From CAITSH01 sp025356665 (GTDB lineage Bacteria; Pseudomonadota; Gammaproteobacteria; Burkholderiales; SG8-39), in assembly GCA_025356665.1 (NCBI GenBank), contig JANXRV010000019.1, forward strand, positions 186,001 to 250,000: a stretch of 64,000 bases of DNA, read 5' to 3'. The position numbers and the translations under genes are program-made. The first letter of the stretch is position 1. Each line of letters begins with the position of its first letter. The notes under the pieces are model-generated. The model saw only the letters and a program-made list of their open reading frames with translations, ran no database searches and was not told where the DNA came from. Shown here in pieces: positions 47,901-56,043 of the stretch.

Positions 47901-49876
47901 ACATGCCCGCCACCCCGACGCCGCTGCGCTTCAGCAACCTCGCCTGGCTGCTGGGTGGACTCGCTATGGCCGCGGCACCGCATGCCGAGCGCCTGCCGGC
48001 CTGGATCTCCGTCATCGCGCTGACGCTGCTGTGCTGGCGCGGCTATCTCGCCTGGACGGGTGAACCGTTGCCGCGCCAATGGCTGCTGGTTCCGTTTGTC
48101 GGTGCCTGCGTGTTCGGCGTATACATGAACTTCAACACCATATTCGGACGCGATGCGGGAGTCTCGCTGCTGGTCGTTTTCCTCGGCCTCAAACTCATGG
48201 AAATGAAATCCTACCGCGATGTGTATATCGTGATGTTCCTCGCCTACTTCATCGCGCTAACCAATTTTTTCTATTCACAAAGCATCCCCACCGCCAGCCT
48301 GATGATGCTCACGGTGTTAACGATCACCGCCAGCCTGGTGAGCTTTCAGGCGCCCTTGCGCCCGCAACGCGAGAATTTCAAGACCGGCGGTCTGCTGCTG
48401 GCGCAGGCGGCACCGCTGATGCTGGTGCTGTTTTTCCTGTTTCCGCGCGTGCAAGGCCCGCTGTGGGGCCTGCCACAAGACGCCTACAGCGGCATAACCG
48501 GCCTGTCCGACTCGATGGCCCCCGGCAATATCAGCCAGCTTTCGCAGTCGGACGCGGTGGCCTTTCGCGCCAAGTTCGACGGCCCGATGCCGCCGCGGCG
48601 GCAACTTTACTGGCGCGGACCGGTATTTTGGAATTTTGATGGTCGCACCTGGCGGCCGGGCGAGCCGCGTTTGCGCGGCGGCACCTACAAATTCGAGGGC
48701 TTTGAGCCCCGCTACGACTACGCCGTAACGCTGGAACCGCATAACCGCAACTGGCTGTTCGCGCTGGAACTGGCGGCCAACATCCCGCCGCGTGCGCGCG
48801 TCACCGCCGACTATCAGCTGCTATCGCTGCCACCTGTGCGCAGCCGCATCCGTTACGAGATGCGTTCCTACACCAACTACAAGGCGCTCGAGGCAGACAA
48901 CGAGGAGGAGCTCGATCTCGCGCTCAAGCTGCCGGCGAAACTCAACCCGCGTACGCTGGAACTGGGCCGGCGCTGGAAGCGAGAGACCGGCGGGGATACG
49001 AATGCCATCGTCGAACGCGGGCTGACCCTGTTTCGCAACGGCGGCTTCAACTACACGCTGGAGCCACCCCTGCTCACTTCCGCGCATACCGTCGACGAAT
49101 TCATCTTCGACAGCAAGCTGGGCTTTTGCGAGCACTTTTCCGGCGCCTTCGCCATCCTCATGCGCTCGGCCGGCGTTCCCGCGCGTATTGTCACCGGCTA
49201 CCAAGGCGGCGACATCAACCCGGTCGACGAGCAATTGATCGTGCGCCAGTCCGACGCCCATGCCTGGGTCGAGATATGGAAGGACGGTGCCGGATGGCAG
49301 CGCATCGACCCGACCGCCGTGGTCGCGCCGGTGCGCGTCGAATCGGGTATCGCGCAAGCAGTGCCCGACGGACAACCGGTACCCTTCATGGTGCGCACAG
49401 ACCGCCTGTGGCTGCTGCAAATTCGCTACCAGATCGAGGCGATGGCGCACAAATGGAATATCTGGGTGCTCGGCTACAACCCGGAGCGCCAGCGCGAAAT
49501 ACTGTCCTTCATCGGCATGGACGCCGCCTCCTGGCAAGCCCTTGCGATGGCCTTGTTCTGGGGCATTGCCGGCATCATCGGCCTGCTCGCGCTATGGTTG
49601 CTGCGACGCCTGCGCCTTGACGATCCGGTGCAGCGCCACTGGACGCGCTTTTGCGACAAGATGGGGCGCGCCGGGCTGGCGCGCGCGCCGAGTGAGGGAC
49701 CCTTGGACTTTGCCGGGCGCGCCGCGCAGCGCTTTCCGCACCGCGCCGAAGCGGTGAACAGCATCGCCACGCTTTACATGGACTTACGCTACGGCGCGAG
49801 GCCAGACGGCACAAAGCGGACCAAGCGCACGGACCTGCAGCAACTGCAGCGACTGATCAGCCGGTTCAAACCATGA
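47897..49876 (+). CDS. tgpA: TgpA-type transglutaminase-like membrane protein
   Basis: 659 residues. About six N-terminal membrane helices (DUF3488), a periplasmic transglutaminase-like domain with Cys in LGFCEHFSGAFAILMRSAGV, His in QSDAHAWVEIW and Asp in QRIDPTAVV, then a final helix (LAMALFWGIAGIIGLLALWL) and a cytosolic DUF4129-like tail. The triad looks complete. P. aeruginosa TgpA is essential, but its substrate is unknown. ATGA overlaps on both sides tie it to DUF58 and mltB. Confidence 0.92.
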   Translation: MNMPATPTPLRFSNLAWLLGGLAMAAAPHAERLPAWISVIALTLLCWRGYLAWTGEPLPRQWLLVPFVGACVFGVYMNFNTIFGRDAGVSLLVVFLGLKLMEMKSYRDVYIVMFLAYFIALTNFFYSQSIPTASLMMLTVLTITASLVSFQAPLRPQRENFKTGGLLLAQAAPLMLVLFFLFPRVQGPLWGLPQDAYSGITGLSDSMAPGNISQLSQSDAVAFRAKFDGPMPPRRQLYWRGPVFWNFDGRTWRPGEPRLRGGTYKFEGFEPRYDYAVTLEPHNRNWLFALELAANIPPRARVTADYQLLSLPPVRSRIRYEMRSYTNYKALEADNEEELDLALKLPAKLNPRTLELGRRWKRETGGDTNAIVERGLTLFRNGGFNYTLEPPLLTSAHTVDEFIFDSKLGFCEHFSGAFAILMRSAGVPARIVTGYQGGDINPVDEQLIVRQSDAHAWVEIWKDGAGWQRIDPTAVVAPVRVESGIAQAVPDGQPVPFMVRTDRLWLLQIRYQIEAMAHKWNIWVLGYNPERQREILSFIGMDAASWQALAMALFWGIAGIIGLLALWLLRRLRLDDPVQRHWTRFCDKMGRAGLARAPSEGPLDFAGRAAQRFPHRAEAVNSIATLYMDLRYGARPDGTKRTKRTDLQQLQRLISRFKP

Positions 49877-50907
49877 TGCGCTTGCTGATACTTGCCCTGC
49901 TATGCGTGCTGCTGCGAAGCGGCGCGCTTGTTGCGGCACCGGCGCCTTACCTGAAGCGCGCGGAGGTAAAAACATTCATCGACGAGATGGCGCAAAAGCA
50001 CGGCTTCGTCAAAAAACAGCTCGAGTCCTTGTTCAGCCGGGTCCGCCATCAAAGCGCGGTCATGAAAGCCATCCAATCCGGTGCGCCCGAAGTGCGCTCC
50101 TGGCAAAACTACCGAGCACGCTTTGTAAATCCGCTGCGCATTCAGTCGGGCATCGAATTCTGGTCACGGCACGAGCAAGCCCTCACGCGCGCCGAGCAGG
50201 AATTCGGCGTGCCGGCAGAAATCATCGCCTCCATCATAGGCGTGGAAACGGTCTACGGCCGCAACATGGGGAACTTTCGCGTCATGGACGCACTGACCAC
50301 CCTCGCCTTCGACTATCCCAAGCGCAGCGAATTTTTCCGCACAGAATTGGAGAGCTTTCTCTTGCTTGCGCGCGAAACCAAGCGCGACGTGTTCAGCATC
50401 AAGGGCTCCTACGCCGGCGCCATCGGCATTCCGCAATTCATGCCGGGCAGCTACCGCCGCTACGCCGTCGACTTTGACGGTTCGGGCAACACCGATTTGA
50501 GAGCCAGCCCCGCGGACGCGATCGGCAGCGTTGCTAACTTCCTCAAATCCCATGGCTGGGTCGCCGGCAGCATGATTGCCGTGCCGGTGAGCGTCAGCGG
50601 TCAATCCTTTCGCCGCCTGCTCGACGCCGGCCTCAAGCCAAGCACCTCCGCGGCGGATTTGGCAACACTGGGTGTGGCCTTGTCCGCCCCCTTGCAAGCG
50701 GACACCTTGTGTGCGCTGATCGAGTTGGAAACGCCCGGCCAACCCGGGGAGTTCCTCGCCGGGTTGCAGAATTTCTGGGTGATCACCCGCTACAACCGCT
50801 CAAGCTTTTACGCCGCCTCGGTGATCGAACTCGCCGCCGCACTCAAGGCCGAACGCGCCAATGCCAGCCCCGGAGCACGCCCCGTACAGCCACCGGCCGC
50901 AAGGTAG
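49873..50907 (+). CDS. mltB: Lytic murein transglycosylase B (MltB)
   Basis: 344 residues with a signal peptide (LLILALLCVLLRSGALVAAP); no obvious lipobox, so it may be soluble in the periplasm. The SLT_2 domain has catalytic Glu125 in SIIGVETVYGRNMGNFRVMD and the GAIGIPQFMPGSYRRYAVD block. It cleaves peptidoglycan glycan strands with 1,6-anhydro ends. Coupled to tgpA by ATGA, unusual for mltB and suggesting linked envelope function. Confidence 0.92.
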   Translation: MMRLLILALLCVLLRSGALVAAPAPYLKRAEVKTFIDEMAQKHGFVKKQLESLFSRVRHQSAVMKAIQSGAPEVRSWQNYRARFVNPLRIQSGIEFWSRHEQALTRAEQEFGVPAEIIASIIGVETVYGRNMGNFRVMDALTTLAFDYPKRSEFFRTELESFLLLARETKRDVFSIKGSYAGAIGIPQFMPGSYRRYAVDFDGSGNTDLRASPADAIGSVANFLKSHGWVAGSMIAVPVSVSGQSFRRLLDAGLKPSTSAADLATLGVALSAPLQADTLCALIELETPGQPGEFLAGLQNFWVITRYNRSSFYAASVIELAAALKAERANASPGARPVQPPAAR

Positions 50908-50932
50908 TCGAATCTGGCGGGGCTTTCGACTA
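50905..50932. terminator. Hairpin after mltB, GGGGCTTTC family
   Basis: TAGTCGAA / TTCGACTA eight-base stem overlapping the mltB stop codon, with loop TCTGGCGGGGCT. Shares AATCTGGCGGGGCTTTC with related hairpins. Probable transcript end of the moxR-mltB cluster. Confidence 0.45.
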
Positions 50933-51031
50933 TCATGGCAAATTGAAACGTCTTCCCCACCGCGCGCTCGGCATCCTGTCCGGTGCGTCAACACTGCGGT
51001 TCCCTTACCCGCATAATAAAAAGGTTTCACC

Positions 51032-51739
51032 ATGAACCAGCCGCAACGGCAGTACCGCTATTACGAGTTCGTGATGGCAGCCTTCGTTACCATCCTCATT
51101 TGCTCAAACCTCATCGGTCCGGCGAAAATTTGCCAGATGGATTTGCCCCTAGTGGGGCTCGTGACCTTCGGTGCCGGTGTGTTGTTTTTCCCGATATCCT
51201 ATGTGTTCGGCGACGTACTTACCGAGGTCTATGGTTACGCCAAGGCCCGTCGCGTGATCTGGGCCGGGTTTGCCGCGCTGGCATTTGCATCCGTCATGGC
51301 AACCGTCGTTGTGGCCCTGCCGCCTGCCCCTTTCTGGAACAACCAGGCGGCTTACGAAATCGCATTTGGCACCACCTGGCGTATCGCCCTGGCATCCATG
51401 TTTGCCTACTTTTGCGGCGAGTTCGTCAATTCCTTCATTCTTGCAAAAATGAAAATATGGCATGAAGGGCGGCATCTTTGGGCGCGCACCATCGGCTCCA
51501 CCGTCTTTGGCGAGGCGGTTGATTCAACGCTGTTTTATCCCCTGGCCTTTTACGGCACGGGCATCATTCCGAACGACAAACTGCCGCTGGTCATGTTGGC
51601 ACAATTCATCGTCAAAGTCGGCGTGGAAGTCATGTTCACACCGCTCACCTACAAGATCGTAAATGCACTAAAAAAAGCCGAACATGAAGACTATTATGAC
51701 CGTGGCACGGACTTCACTCCATTCAGCCTAAAGTCATGA
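51032..51739 (+). CDS. Queuosine precursor transporter (YhhQ/VUT, DUF165)
   Basis: 235-residue membrane protein with six hydrophobic segments. Family blocks: FVTILICSNLIGPAKI, FFPISYVFGDVLTEVYGY, ARRVIWAGF, FWNNQAAYEIAFG and RTIGSTVFGEAVDSTLFYPL. It imports queuine or preQ bases for tRNA modification. ATG 51032 follows a purine-rich AAAAAGG. The 125-base leader was examined for a preQ1 riboswitch; none of the known classes is evident. Confidence 0.93.
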   Translation: MNQPQRQYRYYEFVMAAFVTILICSNLIGPAKICQMDLPLVGLVTFGAGVLFFPISYVFGDVLTEVYGYAKARRVIWAGFAALAFASVMATVVVALPPAPFWNNQAAYEIAFGTTWRIALASMFAYFCGEFVNSFILAKMKIWHEGRHLWARTIGSTVFGEAVDSTLFYPLAFYGTGIIPNDKLPLVMLAQFIVKVGVEVMFTPLTYKIVNALKKAEHEDYYDRGTDFTPFSLKS

Positions 51740-51744
51740 TTTTT

Positions 51745-51777
51745 TTGACAATGTCATAAAAATTGACGTTGTCATAA
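51745..51777. promoter_or_regulatory. Tandem palindromic operators upstream of the HD-domain gene
   Basis: TTGACAATGTCATAA (51745-51759) and TTGACGTTGTCATAA (51763-51777), 18 bases apart. Each contains a palindrome, TGACA-A-TGTCA and TGAC-GTT-GTCA. Two helical-phase-spaced copies near a gene start suggest a dimeric repressor or activator site. The regulator is not identifiable. Confidence 0.55.
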
Positions 51778-51869
51778 TTTGCCTTTCACCGCACGGTGGA
51801 ATAAGATTTCCCCTCTGGCGTTCAACTGGTAAGTTCAATCAAGAGCCCCCAGCCCATTCAGGAGCCCGG

Positions 51870-52817
51870 TTGGATAATTACAGCAATGATCACGATGTCA
51901 GTCAGAAGGTTAAAACCACCGACCCGACCAGCGTCCGGAAGGAAATCGACCGGATATTCCTGGACCTCTATCCGAGTGCTCCCACCCATCCTCTCGACCG
52001 CGCGTTTCACGATATCGAGCGACTTTATAACGGCGAATTTCCCGGTTTTCTGGTCTGCGACACCGCATACCACGATATCCAGCACGTCCTTGATGTCACG
52101 CTTGCCATGGCGCGCCTGCTTGACGGCTATGAGCGCGGCCGCGGTGGCTCCGAACCGATAGGACAGGATTTATTCCAGCTTGGCATCGTCACCGCGCTCT
52201 TCCACGATTGCGGCTACTTGCGCCACGATTCCGAGGCTGACCGCAATGGCGCGGAATTCACCCGGACGCATGTGACACGCGGCGCGAACTTTCTCAAGGA
52301 TTACCTCGCCACACTGGGACTCCCGCAATACGGCGGAGCCGCCGCCGACCTGGTGCATTTCACCGGCTACGAGCGGCCGGTGGCGAGCATTACAATGCCC
52401 AACCTGAACATGCGCCTCATCGGCTACCTGCTCGGATCGGCCGATATCATTGCCCAGATGGCGGATCGCTGCTACCTGGAAAAATGCCGCGACCGGCTAT
52501 ATCCGGAATTTGTCGCAGGCGGCATCGCCAAAATGAATCTGCCTAACGGCGACTCACAGGTTATTTTCTCCTCTGGCGACGACTTGGTAATGAAAACGCC
52601 GAAGTTTTATGCCGGCGCCAGCCGACGACTCAATGGCGACCTGCAGGGGCTGCACACCTTCGCCGGCAAGCACTTTGGCGGCCAGCAGCTCTATCAAGAA
52701 GAAATCGACAAAAATATCAAATTCGCAGAAATGGTCGGCAAGGAGCAGGATACCTCCGTGCTTCGCCGCACGCCGCCGGACACCCTTGCCCCCGAAACTG
52801 ATCCTGACAAGGCTTGA
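51870..52817 (+). CDS. HD-domain metal-dependent phosphohydrolase
   Basis: 315 residues from TTG 51870, with AGGAG eight bases upstream. Metal-binding motifs: AYHDIQHVLDV (67-76), resembling the Y-H-N-x-x-H-x-x-D-V signature of class I cyclic nucleotide phosphodiesterases, and LFHDCGYLRHDSE (HD at 112-113), then HVTRGANFLKDYLATLG and LIGYLLGSADIIAQMADRCY with a further Asp. Cytosolic. The substrate may be a cyclic nucleotide or another phosphate ester; untested. Convergent with nlpD. Confidence 0.8.
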   Translation: MDNYSNDHDVSQKVKTTDPTSVRKEIDRIFLDLYPSAPTHPLDRAFHDIERLYNGEFPGFLVCDTAYHDIQHVLDVTLAMARLLDGYERGRGGSEPIGQDLFQLGIVTALFHDCGYLRHDSEADRNGAEFTRTHVTRGANFLKDYLATLGLPQYGGAAADLVHFTGYERPVASITMPNLNMRLIGYLLGSADIIAQMADRCYLEKCRDRLYPEFVAGGIAKMNLPNGDSQVIFSSGDDLVMKTPKFYAGASRRLNGDLQGLHTFAGKHFGGQQLYQEEIDKNIKFAEMVGKEQDTSVLRRTPPDTLAPETDPDKA

Positions 52818-52888
52818 TCGCCTTCTATTACGCTTGATTGTGCCGATTGCGCCGGCCTAGCCAGGCGCAGCCAACCGCCTGACCAGCC

Positions 52889-53815
52889 TCAGGCCGGACG
52901 CGCAGGCAGGAATTTAACCGGATCAACCGGTTTGCCCAGACGGCGTATTTCAAAATGCAACTTCATCTGATCGGCGTCGGTGTTACCCACCTCCGCAATT
53001 TTCTGGCCCTTCACCACGGTCTGCCCCTCCTTCACAAGGATCTCCTTGTTATGGGCATAGGCAGACAGGAACGTGTTGTTGTGCTTGATGATGATGAGCT
53101 TGCCGTAACCGCGCAGGCCTTGCCCGCTGTACACGACCCGCCCCCCCGCCGAAGCGAACACCGGATCACCCTGCTTGCCAGCGATATCAATGCCCTTGTT
53201 GGTCGCCTCTGAGAAACCGGCGATAAGTTTGCCTGGAACCGGCCATCCCCAATCGACCTTGTCATCGTCCTCTGAGGCCGGCGCGGGTTGGCTGGGAGTG
53301 GGCGGCGGCTTGGGCGCAGGCTGCGGTTTCGCTTCGCCGCCTTTTTGCATCAACGCGACATTTTCCTCAGAGTAAGGCTGTTTGCCGGCCTTTGGTTCAG
53401 TTTTGAGCATGTCGCCGGTCGGTGTGGCCTGGCTGCCCAGCGCTTGCGATTCGACGGCACCGGCGCTTCGCACCGGGCTCGCCTGGGCGACGCTCTCGGG
53501 AGCACGCAAACGCAACTCCTGCCCGACCTGAATGCGATTCGGATCGGAAAGACTGTTCCACTGCGCCAACTCGCGATAGTCGAGTCCTTGGTCGAGCGCG
53601 ATGTTAAACAGCGTGTCACCGCGTTTCACCACATACATTTCGGCACGACTGTCTGCGACCCGCGGCACCGCCACGACGGGCGCAGGTCCGGGAACGGCGA
53701 CGCGCGGCTGCGATGCCGAGCCGCGCTCGACTACCGGCGCCACATTTTGGTTCGCGCATCCGGCCAGCACCGCGAGCAGCAGCGCAATCGAAAAACGTCC
53801 CGTGAACACCATCAT
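52889..53815 (-). CDS. nlpD: Murein hydrolase activator NlpD (LysM + M23)
   Basis: 308-residue lipoprotein: lipobox LAGC at about 19, LysM domain (YVVKRGDTLFNIALDQGLDY), a Pro-rich linker and a C-terminal LytM/M23 domain (GIDIAGKQGDPVFASAGGRV, YGKLIIIKHNNTFLSAYAHN). The first zinc His of active M23 peptidases is replaced (GIDIAG), consistent with a non-catalytic activator of amidase AmiC, as in E. coli NlpD. The start overlaps the pcm stop. rpoS, which usually follows nlpD, is absent. Confidence 0.92.
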   Translation of the reverse strand: MMVFTGRFSIALLLAVLAGCANQNVAPVVERGSASQPRVAVPGPAPVVAVPRVADSRAEMYVVKRGDTLFNIALDQGLDYRELAQWNSLSDPNRIQVGQELRLRAPESVAQASPVRSAGAVESQALGSQATPTGDMLKTEPKAGKQPYSEENVALMQKGGEAKPQPAPKPPPTPSQPAPASEDDDKVDWGWPVPGKLIAGFSEATNKGIDIAGKQGDPVFASAGGRVVYSGQGLRGYGKLIIIKHNNTFLSAYAHNKEILVKEGQTVVKGQKIAEVGNTDADQMKLHFEIRRLGKPVDPVKFLPARPA

Positions 53816-54468
53816 TGCTTGCCCACCCTCAGCGGTACAAACCGCACTGGATCAAGCCAGGTTTCAGTATAACCAGCGGCGGTACGTTCGATCAGGCACA
53901 ACGACTGTTCAGCCGAGCCAATGGGCAGGATCATCCTGCCGTTGGGAGCCAGCTGCTCTATCAGCGCCATCGGCACCTTGGGAGCGGCGGCGGCCACAAT
54001 AATCGAATCGAAAGGCGCCGCTTCGGGCAATCCCAGGTAACCGTCGCCGTGCGTGAGCCTGAGGTTGGATATACGCAAAGGGCGAAGATTGGCGCGGGCA
54101 CGCTCGAGCATGCCGGCGATGCGCTCAATGGAAAACACATCCTTGCACACCTGTGCCAGCACCGCCGCCTGATAGCCGCACCCAGTGCCCACTTCAAGCA
54201 GGCGGCCAAGATCGCGGCCCTTCTGCAGCGTCTCGATCATGCGCGCCACAACATAAGGCTGGGAGATCGTCTGCTCAAAGCCGATCGGCAGCGCAGTATC
54301 CTCATACGCCCTTGTCGCCAGGGCCTCGTCGACAAACAAGTGCCGGGGGACAAAACCCATTGCCGCCAGCACGCGCTCATCGCCGATGCCCTGCTCGCGC
54401 AGCCGCTCGACCATGCGGTCGCGCGTACGCTGCGAGGTCATGCCGATGCCGCGTACCTTGACCGTCAT
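53812..54468 (-). CDS. pcm: Protein-L-isoaspartate O-methyltransferase
   Basis: 218 residues from ATG 54468, overlapping the surE stop (ATGA). SAM motif I LLEVGTGCGYQAAVLAQV, motif II-like FDSIIVAAAAPKVP, substrate loop ALPIGFEQTISQPYVVARMI. It repairs isoaspartyl residues in aged proteins. The 49 residues that would precede it in the open frame are surE antiframe. Middle gene of surE-pcm-nlpD. Confidence 0.96.
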   Translation of the reverse strand: MTVKVRGIGMTSQRTRDRMVERLREQGIGDERVLAAMGFVPRHLFVDEALATRAYEDTALPIGFEQTISQPYVVARMIETLQKGRDLGRLLEVGTGCGYQAAVLAQVCKDVFSIERIAGMLERARANLRPLRISNLRLTHGDGYLGLPEAAPFDSIIVAAAAPKVPMALIEQLAPNGRMILPIGSAEQSLCLIERTAAGYTETWLDPVRFVPLRVGKQ

Positions 54469-55208
54469 GCCGCCAACCAAGCGCAAATGAGCGCAATTTG
54501 CTGCGTGTGGGTCAGGTCGACTTGCAGCGGTGTGATAGACACCTTGTCCGCCGCTACCGCATGAAAATCGGTTCCCGGCCCGGCGTCCTGCGCAACGCCG
54601 GCGGCACCGACCCAATACACGGTCTGGCCGCGCGGATTCACCGATTTGATCACCGCCTCGGCCTTGTGGCGCTTGCCCAGACGCGTCACCTCTGTGCCTT
54701 TGAGCGCCGCATAGCCGACATCCGGAACGTTCACATTGAGCAGTACCGGTTGCTTGACCGGGTTGCGCACGAAACGACCGACCAGCTCGGCAGCGACCCG
54801 CCCTGCCGTATCGAAATTATGCGGCTCGCGGCTATTGAGTGACATGGCGATCGACGGAATGCCGAGCAAATAGCCTTCGGTCGCGGCGGCCACCGTGCCG
54901 GAGTAAATGGTGTCATCGCCCATGTTCGCGCCGTGGTTGATGCCCGAGACAATGATGTCGGGCAGATGCTCGAGCAGGCCGGTGACGGCCAGATGGACGC
55001 AGTCGGTCGGCGTGCCGTTAACGAAATAAAACCCGTTGGCAGCGGTTCGCACGCTCAATGGGCGGTCCAGCGTCAGAGAATTCGACGCTCCGCTGCGATC
55101 GCGCTCGGGGGCCACCACCGTCACCTCACCCAGCGGTGAAAGCGCCGTTGCCAACGCGGCGAGACCGGGGGAAAAATAACCATCGTCGTTGCTTAACAGG
55201 ATACGCAT
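54465..55208 (-). CDS. surE: 5'-nucleotidase SurE
   Basis: 247 residues. N-terminal LLSNDDGYFSPGL carries the metal-binding Asp pair, followed by VVAPERDRSGASNSLTL, VNGTPTDCVHLAV and VSGINHGANMGDDTIYSGTV, the catalytic and metal sites. Broad nucleotidase and exopolyphosphatase of stationary phase. First gene of the surE-pcm-nlpD operon. Confidence 0.97.
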   Translation of the reverse strand: MRILLSNDDGYFSPGLAALATALSPLGEVTVVAPERDRSGASNSLTLDRPLSVRTAANGFYFVNGTPTDCVHLAVTGLLEHLPDIIVSGINHGANMGDDTIYSGTVAAATEGYLLGIPSIAMSLNSREPHNFDTAGRVAAELVGRFVRNPVKQPVLLNVNVPDVGYAALKGTEVTRLGKRHKAEAVIKSVNPRGQTVYWVGAAGVAQDAGPGTDFHAVAADKVSITPLQVDLTHTQQIALICAWLAA

Positions 55209-55332
55209 GCCAGGCGCCGCTTGGCGGCAAGCTCTTTCAGGGAGTGGTGTTCCGGAGGACTGCGCGGATTATAGCAGCGCACCGCCACAAACGAGCCCTC
55301 GGCACGATGCCGGCAGGACTAAATATGCCGGC

Positions 55333-56043
55333 CTATTCCGGATCGCCGTGCGTCAAGTATTCCCACATACGCTCGTAGATCCTCCCGGTACCAACGGCGC
55401 GCAAGGTCGCCTCTTCGGCGGAAAATACCGCCTCGCCGCCTCCGGCACCCCTGCCCCCATCGGCCGCGAGCACATCCAGTTCCACGCGCGCGGCATCCTC
55501 CAGATACCAGGTGAACACAACAGCCTCTTGCAGCGAGGCACCGGCGGTGACGACGCCATTGCCGCGCATCACCACAGCCCGATTTGCGCCGAGGGTTGCG
55601 GCGACGCCGGCCGCCTGCTCTTCGGTGCGGATAAGCTGCGGGTCGTCCCAGAGCGGCGCGCAGGGCGCGAAATAGCTGCCGGTACCATGGCGCGCCTTGG
55701 GCGTAAGGCGCAGCGTCGACAGGGACATCGCCTTCGCCGGCATGCTGCGGGCCACGCCGCCGACATCGGGACGGCGGCGATAAATCTGCTGATGAATGCG
55801 CACCTCGCCCAGCACGCCCTCAGGCAGCGGGCCCTCGACCGGCACGACCACACCGTCCTCGCCCGGGGCGATCAATCCCATCGGCCTTGCGGCACAGACA
55901 AGAAAATGACCGGCATCGAGGCGCGCGCTGCAGTGGCCGTAGGCATGTGCAAGGCCGGAGCGGCCAAGCGCCCGCGCCGCGCGCCGGACAAGAATCTGCC
56001 AATCCCTGGAAGGCGTCATGCGCAGCGGCCCGCCCCCGGTCAT
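55333..56043 (-). CDS. Class II aldolase-fold protein lacking zinc ligands, predicted ring-cleavage decarboxylase
   Basis: 236 residues from ATG 56043, which overlaps the dioxygenase stop (ATGA). Class II aldolase/adducin fold: GRSGLAHAYGHCSAR, VRIHQQIYRRRPDVGGVA, VVMRGNGVVTAGASLQEAVV. The canonical zinc ligands HxH are here Arg99-Ser-Met101 and the GHG histidine is Asn162, so standard metal chemistry is doubtful. Family members linked to extradiol dioxygenases decarboxylate carboxymuconic semialdehydes (CmtD type). That is the inferred role here. Residue loss could instead mean a changed or non-catalytic function. Confidence 0.75.
   Translation of the reverse strand: MTGGGPLRMTPSRDWQILVRRAARALGRSGLAHAYGHCSARLDAGHFLVCAARPMGLIAPGEDGVVVPVEGPLPEGVLGEVRIHQQIYRRRPDVGGVARSMPAKAMSLSTLRLTPKARHGTGSYFAPCAPLWDDPQLIRTEEQAAGVAATLGANRAVVMRGNGVVTAGASLQEAVVFTWYLEDAARVELDVLAADGGRGAGGGEAVFSAEEATLRAVGTGRIYERMWEYLTHGDPE

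Noticed and set aside
50933..51031. preQ1 riboswitch upstream of the queuosine precursor transporter
   Set aside because: The leader lacks the conserved A-rich tail and loop sequences of known preQ1 classes.
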